Assembly: GCA_024653775.1 (NCBI GenBank)
Contig: JANLHZ010000311.1
Location: 1 to 38,546 of the forward strand
Reading direction: 5' to 3'
DNA from: Planctomycetota bacterium
Lineage (GTDB): Bacteria; Planctomycetota; UBA8742; JACQVU01; JANLHZ01
DNA length: 38,546 bases
Every line of letters begins with the position of its first letter. Position 1 is the stretch's first letter. The notes beneath the pieces are model-generated. The model did not search any database. It was not told where the DNA came from and saw nothing but the letters and a program-made list of their open reading frames with translations. Of this stretch, positions 16,216 through 24,020 are shown piece after piece. A program made the translations under genes and the position numbers.

Positions 16216-17517
16216 TCAAGTACGCTCGATTTTGAGTCTCAGGAAATGCGTCGCGCAGGAAATGCAGGGATCATAGTTCCGTATTGTCTGCTCTGCCAGA
16301 AAGCGAGCCTCGTCGTCGGATAGTTCCACTATAGTCTGCGCAATGTCTCGAAGGTCATTTTCGATGGTCGGCTGATTCTGCGACGTCGGCGGAACTATCT
16401 TGGCGGAGACTATAGACTCTGAACTATCTATTTCGTAGCGATGGAACAGTATCCCGCGAGGCGCTTCGGTACAGGCCGTTCCTTTTCGCATACTCGCGCC
16501 GGTGGTAGCCGGAGTATGGATGAACGGCGGACCACCAAAACTATTACCGCGAATAATCCGTATGGATTCTTCCGCGGCGAAGATCACTTCGATCAGGCGG
16601 ACGAGTATACCTTTGTATGGATTCGCCACCGGCGGCGCGAGGCCTATGGCCTTTGCGGTTTGCAATGCCAGCGGGGATAGTTTCTCGAAATTCAGATTGA
16701 ACCTGGCTATGGGTCCAACGAAATAAGCGCCGCGATTTTTGATATGTGAATGGAGCGCGTTCGAATGGCGGACGTGTTCCTCGACGAAATTATCCTCATA
16801 TTCCGCGCACGCGATATCGAGACCGCTGCTCGAAACTATCCTCCCGTCGTTCAGCGGGTATTCCGCGGGATGGCAAAGCGCAACGAACTCGTAATCGCGA
16901 CTATAGTCCCGGAAATCCTTCTTAGCGAAAAACGTTGCGGCTTTCGCAGCCTCGTCCCGGACGAATTCAAGCTCTGGAACCAATGCTTCGAAATCCTTCC
17001 TCGGCAGGATTTTATAAAAGCCGCCGACGCGGACGTTTATCGGATGGATTTCGCGGCCGCCGAGGAGTGACATAATTGCGTTCCCGGCTTTTTTCATACG
17101 GAGCGCGGTCTTGACGAGGTCCGGATTCAATTTCGCGAGCGCGACCGCGTCCGGCACTCTGAACATATCCGGAGCCTGGAGCATAAAAACGTGCAGCACG
17201 TGGCTTTCGATCCATTCGCCGCAGTAAAGGAGCCGTCGAAGTTCACGATTTTCGCCTTCGATTTTCATTCCGAGCGCGTTCTCGATCGCGTGGCAGCTAG
17301 ACATCTGATACGCCACAGGGCAGATGCCGCAGATTCGCGCGGTGATGTCCGGGACTTCCATCATCGAGCGGCCGCGCAGGAACGCCTCGAAGAACCTCGG
17401 CGGTTCGAAAATGCGGAACTCCGCGATCTCGCACACGCCGTCCTTGACGCGGATCGTGAGCGCGCCTTCGCCTTCCACGCGCGCGATGTAATCGACTTTG
17501 ATGGTTCTGTCTTTCAC
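16216..17517 (-). CDS. hydA: [NiFe] hydrogenase large (alpha) subunit, group 3b / sulfhydrogenase type
   Basis: The large subunit carries the Ni-Fe active site of a cytoplasmic bidirectional NAD(P)-linked hydrogenase. The 433-residue protein has both cysteine pairs: [17 protein letters not shown] (61-77) and DPCISCATH (416-424), all as Cys codons. Only nine residues follow the final His, so any C-terminal extension removed on maturation is short. The gene lies 2 nt after the small-subunit gene. Full enzyme assembly needs the beta and gamma subunits encoded at 24021-26644 on the same strand; no maturation (hyp) gene is in the window. Confidence 0.92.
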   Translation of the reverse strand: MKDRTIKVDYIARVEGEGALTIRVKDGVCEIAEFRIFEPPRFFEAFLRGRSMMEVPDITARICGICPVAYQMSSCHAIENALGMKIEGENRELRRLLYCGEWIESHVLHVFMLQAPDMFRVPDAVALAKLNPDLVKTALRMKKAGNAIMSLLGGREIHPINVRVGGFYKILPRKDFEALVPELEFVRDEAAKAATFFAKKDFRDYSRDYEFVALCHPAEYPLNDGRIVSSSGLDIACAEYEDNFVEEHVRHSNALHSHIKNRGAYFVGPIARFNLNFEKLSPLALQTAKAIGLAPPVANPYKGILVRLIEVIFAAEESIRIIRGNSFGGPPFIHTPATTGASMRKGTACTEAPRGILFHRYEIDSSESIVSAKIVPPTSQNQPTIENDLRDIAQTIVELSDDEARFLAEQTIRNYDPCISCATHFLRLKIERT

Positions 17518-17519
17518 GA

Positions 17520-18296
17520 TTACCTCGCGTATTTGATTCCCGCAGACGCGAACGGCTCCGCGGCGGCGTTGAAGGTGTGAAAAAGGCGCTGGATGTCTAT
17601 CGGAGACGCGCCGAGTTCGGTGAGGCGGTGCGCGAGCGCGGTGGTGTTCGCGGTCTCGTTCGGACCGTAGCAGCCGAAGCAGGCGCGGTCGTAGGTCGGA
17701 CAGAGAGCGTTACAGCCCGCATTCGTGACGCCGCCCGCGCAGAATTCGCCGCGGGTGACCATTATACAAGGATTCCCGCGCATTTTGCATTCGATACATA
17801 CGCTGTGGCTGAAAATCGCGGCTTTCCGGTGGTTCAGGAACGCGCTGATGACTTCGAGGAGCTGCGATTTGTTTATCGGGCACCCGCGAAGTTCGAAATC
17901 CACGCGCACGACGTCTTTTATCGGACTGCTTTTGTCGAGAGTCTCGATGAACTCGGGCGAAGCGTAAACCGCCCGCGCGAATTCCTTCACGTCGGCGTAG
18001 TTGCGGAGCGCCTGTATGCCGCCTGCGGTGGCGCACGCGCCGATGGTGATAAGGACGCGGGAGTTCGCGCGGACTTCGAGAATGCGCTTTCGATCGTGCT
18101 CCGTCGTGATCGAACCCTCGACGAGGGAAAGGTCGTACGGACCCTCGCGCATCCGGCTGGAGCCTTCAGGGAAGTACGCGATATCGACCGCGTCAGCGAC
18201 GGCGAGAAGCTCGTCCTCGCAGTCGAGCAGGCTGAGTTGGCAGCCGTCGCAGGAGGCGAATTTCCACACGGCGAGCTTTGGTTTCTTGTTGGTCAT
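17520..18296 (-). CDS. hydD: [NiFe] hydrogenase small (delta) subunit
   Basis: The small subunit carries Fe-S clusters passing electrons to and from the Ni-Fe site. The 258-residue protein opens with [19 protein letters not shown] (CDGCQ at 16-20), continues with [15 protein letters not shown] and [10 protein letters not shown], and then has the C-terminal Cys set ([29 protein letters not shown]) of the group 3 F420/NAD-type small subunits. I chose ATG 18296 (MTNKK) over an in-frame ATG 21 nt upstream because an AAAGG site precedes it. In related operons this gene directly follows hydG; here hydG begins about 5.7 kb away, beyond plus-strand genes. Confidence 0.9.
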   Translation of the reverse strand: MTNKKPKLAVWKFASCDGCQLSLLDCEDELLAVADAVDIAYFPEGSSRMREGPYDLSLVEGSITTEHDRKRILEVRANSRVLITIGACATAGGIQALRNYADVKEFARAVYASPEFIETLDKSSPIKDVVRVDFELRGCPINKSQLLEVISAFLNHRKAAIFSHSVCIECKMRGNPCIMVTRGEFCAGGVTNAGCNALCPTYDRACFGCYGPNETANTTALAHRLTELGASPIDIQRLFHTFNAAAEPFASAGIKYAR

Positions 18297-18473
18297 TTCG
18301 AACTGCCTTTGTAACATCCCTGCGATGTAATTCTAACCCGGACAATTGATTTCGAAACATCCCGATGCGAAGAAAGTCAAAATAGAGCAGCACGCGCGGG
18401 AAAGGATGAAGTAGTACGGCACGGCGGAAACCTTTTAGCCTCCTAAGTCTTCAAAAACGCATTCGAAGAAAAA

Positions 18474-18502
18474 TAGACAAAGCAAACACTTTGTGGTACT
18501 GA
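18474..18502 (+). promoter_or_regulatory. Weak putative promoter of the VOC gene
   Basis: TAGACA (18474-18479) and TACTGA (18497-18502) are 17 nt apart, in the 238-bp divergent gap between hydD and the VOC gene. The -10 match is poor. Confidence 0.25.
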
Positions 18503-18534
18503 TTATTCCCTCACCACTTTTTCAGGAGTCCATG

Positions 18535-19017
18535 ATGGCAGTTAAACCGATTCCCAAGGGATACCATACTCTTACCCCACATCTCGTCGTCCGTGAAGCC
18601 GCGAAGGCGATCGCGTTCTACAAGAAAGCATTCGGCGCCACCGAGGTGATGAAGATGAAAGGTCCGGACGGCAAATCGATCATGCACGCCGAAATCATGA
18701 TCGGCGATTCGCATCTGATGCTCGCGGAGGAGAATAAGGAGCAGTTCGCGCTTTCGCCGCAATCGCTAAGCGGTACTCCCGTGAGCGTTATGATCTACGA
18801 CAAGGACGTGGACGCGCTGTTCAAGAAGGCCGTCAAGGCAGGCGCGACTCCTCTGATGGAACCCGCGGATATGTTCTGGGGAGACCGCTTCGGCGTCGTC
18901 CAGGATCCCTTCGGGCACAAGTGGGAACTTGCGACCCACAAGGAAGACCTCGATCCCGCCGAGATGAAGAAGAGGATGAAGGCCTTCTTCAAGCAGATGA
19001 CGGAGCAACAGCACTGA
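18535..19017 (+). CDS. VOC family protein, PhnB/glyoxalase-like
   Basis: The 160-residue protein has a vicinal-oxygen-chelate outline: LTPHLVVREAAKAIAFYKKAFGATEV, then HAEIMIGDSHLMLAEE, then SVMIYDKDVDALFKKAVKAGA and DRFGVVQDPFGHKWELATHKED. Many homologues of this subtype have no known reaction. Two ATGs lie in tandem (18532, 18535); CAGGAG at 18523-18528 is better spaced for the second. It is the first plus-strand gene of the block splitting the hydrogenase locus. A family A repeat starts 4 nt after its stop codon. Confidence 0.82.
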   Translation: MAVKPIPKGYHTLTPHLVVREAAKAIAFYKKAFGATEVMKMKGPDGKSIMHAEIMIGDSHLMLAEENKEQFALSPQSLSGTPVSVMIYDKDVDALFKKAVKAGATPLMEPADMFWGDRFGVVQDPFGHKWELATHKEDLDPAEMKKRMKAFFKQMTEQQH

Positions 19018-19021
19018 CATA

Positions 19022-19168
19022 TCTGGGAGTGTGGACGGTCCTCGTCCGCGGCAAGTTCGTAGTGACGCCGTCAGGCGTTAATATGCCCTCATGGGCACAC
19101 TACGGGCGTAGTGCGGGTTGAGCGTCTTCACCACCTCCCGCGCGCGATCTCCACATGCCGGGCACTTC
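19022..19168 (+). repeat. Dispersed repeat family A, mosaic copy (core, hairpin module, X module)
   Basis: The core at 19022-19049 matches the copies at 1-25 and 125-149 in reverse orientation, with one extra G. The hairpin module at 19059-19103 folds as GTAGTG, ACGCC-GTCA-GGCGT, TGCCC-TCAT-GGGCA, CACTAC. Against the first copy, one closing pair reads A-T here and G-T there, so pairing is kept. The X module (19125-19168, ending GCCGGGCACTTCGA) follows rather than precedes the hairpin. It starts 4 nt after the VOC stop codon. Confidence 0.8.
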
Positions 19169-19250
19169 GAAAGTGACCGGCACGTTTCGCCCACGCGAAA
19201 TTTCGTGAACTACCTTCTTTCCATAACTACAATCAGGGAAAGGAGTGCCT

Positions 19251-20123
19251 ATGGCGTCGATCACAAAACGAAGACGGGAAAACGTGGAAGGCAACTTCTA
19301 CGTGGACGATACGTGCATCGACTGCGACACATGCAGGTGGATGGCTCCAGAGACGTTCCACGAAGACCACGACATGAGCGCGGTTCATCATCAGCCGCGA
19401 ACGCGCGAAGAGGCGCTCTCAGCCGCAGAGGCGCTAGTCGCGTGCCCGACGGCTTCGATCGGCGTGCGCGAGAAGATTCCTGAAATTGCGGAGGCGAGCG
19501 CGAGTTTCCCGAAGCTCATCGCGGATAACGTCTACCACTGCGGCTATCACTCGGAGGACAGCTTTGGCGCAGCGAGCTATCTGATCGTGCGGGAAAGCGG
19601 GAACGTGCTGATCGATTCTCCCAGGTTCGCGGGAAGGCTCGTTACGAACATCGAAAAGCTAGGCGGCGTCCGGACGATGCTGCTCACGCACAAGGACGAC
19701 GTTGCGGACCACGCGAAGTACGCGAACAAATTCGGCTGCGAGCGCGTGATGCACGCCGGCGACGGCGCGAGGGCGCGCGGGATGGAACGGGTAATCGATG
19801 GTGAAGACGCAATTGAACTTGACGACGAACTGAAAATCATCCCCGTCCCCGGCCATACCCGCGGGTCGATGGTTTTTCTCTACAAGGACGAGTTTCTCTT
19901 CACAGGCGATCACCTGGCGTTTTCGCGGAGGCTTGGGCACCTGTACGCGTTCCGCGGCGCGTGTTGGTATTCCTGGACCGAGGTCAAGCGCTCCGTGCGA
20001 AAGCTCGCGGATTACAGGTTCCGTTACGTGCTTCCGGGGCATGGAGCTCCCTTTCGGGGAAGCTTCGAGGAAGCGGAGAAGCAACTCGGATTCTGCATTG
20101 AATGGATGGAGCGAAACTCTTAG
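19251..20123 (+). CDS. MBL-fold hydrolase with N-terminal ferredoxin domain
   Basis: The 290-residue protein joins a small ferredoxin (about 10-75) to a metallo-beta-lactamase domain (about 85-285). The ferredoxin part has DDTCIDCDTCRWMAPETF, then ACPTASIG, enough for one Fe-S cluster. The MBL part has LTHKDDVADH in place of the usual THxHxDH, then VPGHTRGSMVFLY, FTGDHL and LPGHG, so the first metal site uses an Asp for the first-motif His. AGGAG 5 nt before ATG 19251 fixes the start over one 6 nt upstream. Similar ferredoxin-MBL fusions exist in other bacteria; the substrate is unknown, but redox coupling is a reasonable inference. Confidence 0.8.
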   Translation: MASITKRRRENVEGNFYVDDTCIDCDTCRWMAPETFHEDHDMSAVHHQPRTREEALSAAEALVACPTASIGVREKIPEIAEASASFPKLIADNVYHCGYHSEDSFGAASYLIVRESGNVLIDSPRFAGRLVTNIEKLGGVRTMLLTHKDDVADHAKYANKFGCERVMHAGDGARARGMERVIDGEDAIELDDELKIIPVPGHTRGSMVFLYKDEFLFTGDHLAFSRRLGHLYAFRGACWYSWTEVKRSVRKLADYRFRYVLPGHGAPFRGSFEEAEKQLGFCIEWMERNS

Positions 20124-20148
20124 AATCCCAGTTGATGGAGGCGACCGC

Positions 20149-20436
20149 ATGAACATCGAGGAGGCGATCGAAAAACTGCGAGGATTGAAGCATTCGCTTC
20201 GCGACGAGTACGGAGTGGAGAAGATCGGAGTTTTCGGGTCTGTCGCGCGCGATGAATCCGATGAAAAGAGCGACGTCGATGTCGTCGTCGAAATGCCACC
20301 GGATGTGTATTTAGTGGTACACCTTAAGGAACGACTAGAGGAAGAGCTCAAAGTGCCCGTCGATCTGGTAAGGTACAGAAAGAAAATGAATCCGTTCCTT
20401 AAGAAGCGAATCGACATCGAGGCGCGCTATGTCTGA
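20149..20436 (+). CDS. mntA: MntA-type minimal nucleotidyltransferase (antitoxin)
   Basis: The 95-residue protein has the polymerase-beta-like motif GSVARDESDEKSDVDVVVE (GSxAR, then DxD), followed by VDLVRYRKKMNPFLKKRIDIEARYV. In MntA/HepT systems this enzyme AMPylates and so neutralises the HEPN toxin. GGAGG precedes ATG 20149. The 3' end overlaps the HEPN gene by 8 nt, the usual order and coupling for this pair. Within the plus-strand block it follows the ferredoxin-MBL gene by 25 nt. Confidence 0.87.
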   Translation: MNIEEAIEKLRGLKHSLRDEYGVEKIGVFGSVARDESDEKSDVDVVVEMPPDVYLVVHLKERLEEELKVPVDLVRYRKKMNPFLKKRIDIEARYV

Positions 20437-20812
20437 TCTTTCTCTCCTCGATGAGATTTTAGGTCAGATTCTTACCGGCATCGAACGCATCGAGCGAAGG
20501 TTTGAAGGAATTTCTTCCCCCGACGATTTTCTGATCGACGCCGCCGGCGTAGACAAGCTCGACGGCATAGCGATGATGTTGATCGCAATTGGCGAAAGCG
20601 CGAAAAACTTCGAAAAATCTGGCGGCAAAGCGCTGATGGATAAACATTTGGAAATCGATTGGAAAGGCGTAAATGGAATTCGAGACTTTCTCAGTCATAA
20701 CTATTTCGATATCGATTCAGAGATCGTTTACGCAATTTGCGAAAATCGAATTGCCGAGCTGAAGGAAACGGTCGAAGCGATGAGGCGGGAACTTGATGAA
20801 GATTTCGAATGA
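20429..20812 (+). CDS. hepT: HepT-type HEPN ribonuclease toxin (DUF86)
   Basis: The 127-residue all-helical protein has the HEPN catalytic motif RDFLSHNYFDID (Arg-x4-His-x-Tyr), including the Tyr that MntA modifies in characterised systems, and the IAIGESAKNF helix of DUF86. It is predicted to cut RNA when free of MntA. It overlaps mntA by 8 nt. All residues expected for activity appear intact. Confidence 0.87.
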   Translation: MSDLSLLDEILGQILTGIERIERRFEGISSPDDFLIDAAGVDKLDGIAMMLIAIGESAKNFEKSGGKALMDKHLEIDWKGVNGIRDFLSHNYFDIDSEIVYAICENRIAELKETVEAMRRELDEDFE

Positions 20813-20847
20813 AGAAGTCGGTTTAGAACGCTTGCCCACAACTTCTG

Positions 20848-20876
20848 GTCACAGAGTTTGGAGCGCTATTTATAAT
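20848..20876 (+). promoter_or_regulatory. Putative promoter close to the secreted MBL gene start
   Basis: GTCACA (20848-20853) and a perfect TATAAT (20871-20876) are 17 nt apart. The -10 box ends only 8 nt before the ATG at 20885, which would leave an almost leaderless transcript, so the match may be fortuitous. A GAGGGA site overlaps this interval. Confidence 0.28.
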
Positions 20877-20884
20877 GAGGGAAT

Positions 20885-21988
20885 ATGAAAACCGTCCTGA
20901 AAGTTTTATTGCTCTTTTCACTTCTTGGAGTCTTTAGCGGTTTGGCTAGCGCCGGGGAGCTGACGGTCAGCTTTTTCTACATAGGTCACGGGGACTGTAT
21001 TCTCGTGCAGGACGAAGAGCACGCGATTCTCATCGACGCGGGAATGGCGATACAGGGGGATCGCGTGGTCGAGCTTTTAAAGAACGCGGGCGTCGAGAAG
21101 ATCGACCTGCTCGTCCTCACCCACGCAGATCCGGACCACATAGGCGGGATGAGCGCGGTGATCGAGAACTTCGAGATCGCGCGCTGCCTCGAACCCGGCT
21201 GGCCCGACACGTCGCGGACCTACGCGAATTTTCTGCGCGACCTGGAACGCAAAAACGTGCCGGTGGAAAATCCGCGCGCCGGAGACGAGTATGACCTTGG
21301 CGAAATTCACATCGAGGTGCTGTTTCCGGAGATGCCGTTCATCGAGGGCGCGCATTCCGACGGTAACGCCAACTCCGTCGTTTTCCGGATAGAGTTTGAT
21401 GAGGTGTCGTTTCTCTTTACCGGAGATATGGAACTCGAAACGGAGCAGCGGCTGCTTGAAGCGGAGGCGAACGTCCGGTGCGACGTGCTCAAAGTCGCGC
21501 ACCACGGAAGCAGAACCTCGTCGAGCGCGGAATTCCTGGACGCGACGAAAGCGAAATACGCAGTGGTTTCCTGCGAGACGAATTCCCCTCTCGGGCATCC
21601 GCGACCGGAGGTTGTCGCGCGGATTCTGGAGCGTGATATGGAATTCTACCGGACGGATGTAAACGGCACCGTCGTCTGTAAAACGGATGGTTCGAGCGCG
21701 GATTCTATCGAATGGAAAGTCGAACGCGGCGACGCGAACGACGAAACCGTGAACCAGAATCCCGCCGAACGATTGCGCGATATGGTTACTGGCGGGAATT
21801 CGGGCAGCGAAGAGGAGCAGGCGCAGGAGGACGATCAGCCGGAGCCCTCGGGTTCGCGGCTGCGCGGGATGTTCGATCGCTTCCGCCGCGGCAGGCAGCC
21901 GCGGGGCACGGAAGGCGACCAACAGCAGAATCAGGATGGTAGTCAGGAAACGCAAGGCGAGCATCCGGAGAACCCGCCAAACGACTGA
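20885..21988 (+). CDS. Secreted ComEC/Rec2-type metallo-beta-lactamase-fold hydrolase
   Basis: The 367-residue protein starts with a signal peptide (Lys-rich start, hydrophobic LKVLLLFSLLGVFSGL, cleavage near ASA-GE at about 23). The MBL domain shows FYIGHGDCILV (compare VGQGD), LTHADPDHIGG, FLFTGDME and VAHHGSRTSSS with SHPRPEV-like GHPRPEV, the pattern of the soluble domain of ComEC. There are no membrane helices beyond the signal, so it is a free exported enzyme, possibly acting on DNA or phosphodiesters. Residues from about 285 form a low-complexity Glu/Gln/Asn/Pro tail with an RLRGMFDRFRRGRQPR basic patch. Confidence 0.85.
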   Translation: MKTVLKVLLLFSLLGVFSGLASAGELTVSFFYIGHGDCILVQDEEHAILIDAGMAIQGDRVVELLKNAGVEKIDLLVLTHADPDHIGGMSAVIENFEIARCLEPGWPDTSRTYANFLRDLERKNVPVENPRAGDEYDLGEIHIEVLFPEMPFIEGAHSDGNANSVVFRIEFDEVSFLFTGDMELETEQRLLEAEANVRCDVLKVAHHGSRTSSSAEFLDATKAKYAVVSCETNSPLGHPRPEVVARILERDMEFYRTDVNGTVVCKTDGSSADSIEWKVERGDANDETVNQNPAERLRDMVTGGNSGSEEEQAQEDDQPEPSGSRLRGMFDRFRRGRQPRGTEGDQQQNQDGSQETQGEHPENPPND

Positions 21989-21999
21989 CTCATCCAGAG

Positions 22000-22028
22000 T
22001 TGACAAAACCTCCTGATGGTCATATACT
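22000..22028 (+). promoter_or_regulatory. Strong sigma70-like promoter of the Phd/VapC operon
   Basis: TTGACA (22000-22005) and TATACT (22023-22028) are separated by exactly 17 nt, near consensus. The start of transcription would be about 28 nt before the antitoxin ATG at 22063. GTCAT and ATGAC half-sites flank the -10 box, which could be an operator for autoregulation, but this is weak. Confidence 0.75.
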
Positions 22029-22062
22029 TTGTACATCTAAGATGACTATAACCGAGGTCAGA

Positions 22063-22335
22063 ATGAAAACTCATACAGTAAGCATCGCGGAAGGAAAGAA
22101 AGACTTCAGCAAGCTGATAAACGAAGCGGCGGAGAATCACGAAGATATCGTTGTGACCAAGCGTGGGAAGCCAGTCGCGGTGATCGTATCGTTTGAAGAC
22201 TACAAACTCGATGCGAGGCATCGCGCGTATCTAAACATCCTCAAGCTGCGCGAACAAGTCTCTCCTCCCGGAGTGACTTCAGAAGAAATTCTCCAGGAAT
22301 CAAAGGATGAGTTGGAGCGCCGAAGCCGGATATGA
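22063..22335 (+). CDS. Phd/YefM family antitoxin
   Basis: The 90-residue protein has the Phd/YefM DNA-binding start THTVSIAEGKKDFSKLINEA, then VVTKRGKPVAVIVSFEDYK, and a charged C-terminal tail able to wrap a toxin. ATG 22063 is preferred over ATG 22042 because GAGG lies 5 nt upstream and the fold starts here. The stop overlaps the toxin start (ATGA). It probably represses the promoter at 22000. Confidence 0.88.
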   Translation: MKTHTVSIAEGKKDFSKLINEAAENHEDIVVTKRGKPVAVIVSFEDYKLDARHRAYLNILKLREQVSPPGVTSEEILQESKDELERRSRI

Positions 22336-22760
22336 AACAGATGGTGGTTGACTCAAGCGTAGTCCTCAAGTGGTTTCTTCCCGGCGAAGTCTATGAAGCG
22401 CAGTCCTTATCGATATTCGAAGATTTTGTCCAAAGGAAGGTTGAAATACACGTGCCGACAATCTTCCACTATGAAGTGTTAAATGTAATTGTTGTTTCTA
22501 TAAGACGCGAGAGATTGAACCATTCAAAAGCTGACACTGCCCTTCAAAACTTTCTCAACCTGAAATTCCCCACACATGACGCGCTTGATCTCGCGTGGGA
22601 TGTTCTCCAGGCCTGTAAAGAGTACCCGATCTCAGGCTATGACGCTTCGTATTTGAGCCTTTCTACCAGCTTGAACGCCGACTTCTTTACCGCAGATAAA
22701 AGACTTTTTAATAACGTAAAGAAATTGCAATTTGTTAAGTGGATTGGCGATTACAAGTAG
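22332..22760 (+). CDS. vapC: VapC-like PIN-domain toxin ribonuclease
   Basis: The 142-residue PIN-domain protein has VVDSSVVLKWFLP (first catalytic Asp), FHYEVLNV (Glu), SGYDASYLSLS (third acidic residue) and FFTADKRLFN (fourth Asp), so all metal-binding positions are present. It should cut specific RNAs unless bound by the antitoxin encoded just upstream with an ATGA overlap. This is the second toxin-antitoxin pair in the block between hydD and hydG. Confidence 0.9.
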   Translation: MKQMVVDSSVVLKWFLPGEVYEAQSLSIFEDFVQRKVEIHVPTIFHYEVLNVIVVSIRRERLNHSKADTALQNFLNLKFPTHDALDLAWDVLQACKEYPISGYDASYLSLSTSLNADFFTADKRLFNNVKKLQFVKWIGDYK

Positions 22761-22773
22761 GGCAGGAGTAACT

Positions 22774-23349
22774 TTGGCGCTCGAATGGTTCAGACTCCTT
22801 GACGGAATACTCCCGCTGATAAAAACGGGCGAGCTCGACTACGCAGTGTGCGCATGCGAGGCTGCGCTTTGCGAGACTTCGGAGAGTCCGTTTCGCATCG
22901 CGCTCGAATGCGACTTCACGAACCCGCCCGAGGACGTCGCGGCACACATCGCGGAGTTCATCTCGCGCGAATCGTCGAAGTTCGAGATCAAGTGTCTCTA
23001 CGCGGAGACCTGCGCGCTGCTTTCGAACCCAGGTCGCTGGTTTTTCAATCTCTACGCCTACGACAAGCAATGCGGCGACGACTACTACGACTGGCTTGCT
23101 TACTTCGCGAGCGATCCGTTCCCCGAATTCACGCTGATCGGGATGGAAAAGCTGCAAGAGGTCTACGCATCGGATGCGATCCGCGACGAAAACCTTCGCG
23201 CGCAGTCGATGATCTGCGATGCGATCGTGCTCACGAAGTTCCAGCGATTAATGCAGCGCGCGGCGCCCTTGATCGAAGGATTGCAAGTACCGCTGCTCGC
23301 GTCGGTGTACGACATGGATTTCATTTTCGAATACCGGAGTAACAAATGA
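22774..23349 (+). CDS. Uncharacterised soluble protein
   Basis: I do not recognise a family for this 191-residue protein. The reading frame extends upstream into vapC, but TTG 22774 is preferred because AGGAG lies 5 nt before it, giving a start MALEWFRLLDGILPL. The sequence is mixed alpha/beta, rich in aromatic residues (WFFNLYAYDKQ, DDYYDWLAYFASDPFPEF), has no signal peptide or membrane segment, and has five Cys in the first 100 residues. Its stop overlaps the ATG of the DHFR-like gene (ATGA), so the two are translationally coupled. Confidence 0.6.
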   Translation: MALEWFRLLDGILPLIKTGELDYAVCACEAALCETSESPFRIALECDFTNPPEDVAAHIAEFISRESSKFEIKCLYAETCALLSNPGRWFFNLYAYDKQCGDDYYDWLAYFASDPFPEFTLIGMEKLQEVYASDAIRDENLRAQSMICDAIVLTKFQRLMQRAAPLIEGLQVPLLASVYDMDFIFEYRSNK

Positions 23350-23894
23350 AAATCACGGTATACTGCGGAACGAGTCTCGACGGTTTCATCGCACGGGAGA
23401 ACGGAGGGATAGACTGGCTTAGCTGCGTCCCAGACCCGCCCGGCGAGGACTACGGGTTCAAGGAATTTTTCGCCACGGTGGACGCGCTCGTTCTCGGAAG
23501 GAAGACCTTCGAGTTCGCCGCGCAGCCGGGGCACTGGCTATACGGAGACACGCAGGTGTTCGTGCTCGGCAGCCGGGAAGTCCGGATTCCGGAGATGTGC
23601 GCGAAAACGACCACGTGGCTAAGCGGCGCTCCGGAGGAAATCGCGAAGGAACTTGGAAGCCGCGGCTACGAACACATTTACGTCGACGGCGGGAAAACGA
23701 TCCACGGATTCCTGCAAGCCGGGCTTGTTACGAACATCGTGGTAACGGTACTCCCGATCCTGATCGGCAGCGGCATCCCGCTGTTCGGACCGCTCGAAGA
23801 GGACGTCCTTCTCGAACTCGTCGGCACGAAATCGTTCGAAAACGGACTCGTGCAGCTTCGGTACGAGGTAAGGACACGCGTCCTAAAAGAATAG
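23346..23894 (+). CDS. Dihydrofolate reductase-like (RibD C-terminal) family protein
   Basis: The 182-residue protein has the family start ITVYCGTSLDGFIARENGGIDWL, then ALVLGRKTFEF, VFVLGSREV, YVDGGKTIHGFLQAGLV, and VTVLPILIGSGIPLFG, matching the YwjB/YyaP-type NADPH reductases rather than true FolA. The substrate is unknown. It is the last plus-strand gene of the accessory block and converges on hydG. Confidence 0.87.
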   Translation: MKITVYCGTSLDGFIARENGGIDWLSCVPDPPGEDYGFKEFFATVDALVLGRKTFEFAAQPGHWLYGDTQVFVLGSREVRIPEMCAKTTTWLSGAPEEIAKELGSRGYEHIYVDGGKTIHGFLQAGLVTNIVVTVLPILIGSGIPLFGPLEEDVLLELVGTKSFENGLVQLRYEVRTRVLKE

Positions 23895-23960
23895 CCACCA
23901 GCGAAAATTGAAGAGTTGTCTCATGCTACGGATTTGACAATTCAACTCTATTCGGCTCGG

Positions 23961-24017
23961 AGCGCTCAGACGAGACGTCTGAGCGCTTTTGCGGACGAGG
24001 ACGTCCGCGGTCCCAGG
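23961..24017 (-). repeat. Dispersed repeat family A', core plus 12-bp hairpin
   Basis: Read on the minus strand, CCTGGGACCGCGGACGTCC starts 4 nt after the hydG stop codon, followed by TCGTCCGC and AAA. Then comes a perfect 12-bp hairpin with a TCT loop (arms 23961-23972 and 23976-23987). The copy at 35076-35132 has the same core and loop but a stem changed at several paired positions. The core is itself partly palindromic (GCGGAC..GTCCGC). It could end transcripts from hydG, though no long T tract follows. Confidence 0.8.
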
Positions 24018-24020
24018 CAC

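Noticed and set aside
16205-16240. Terminator-like ACTCAA..TTGAGT between hisC and hydA
   Set aside because: The stem is only 6 bp with a 12-nt loop, lies in the end of hydA and has no T tract.
16216-17517. Possible selenocysteine or frameshift in the hydrogenase large subunit
   Set aside because: Both CxxC pairs are normal Cys codons and the frame is intact from start to stop.
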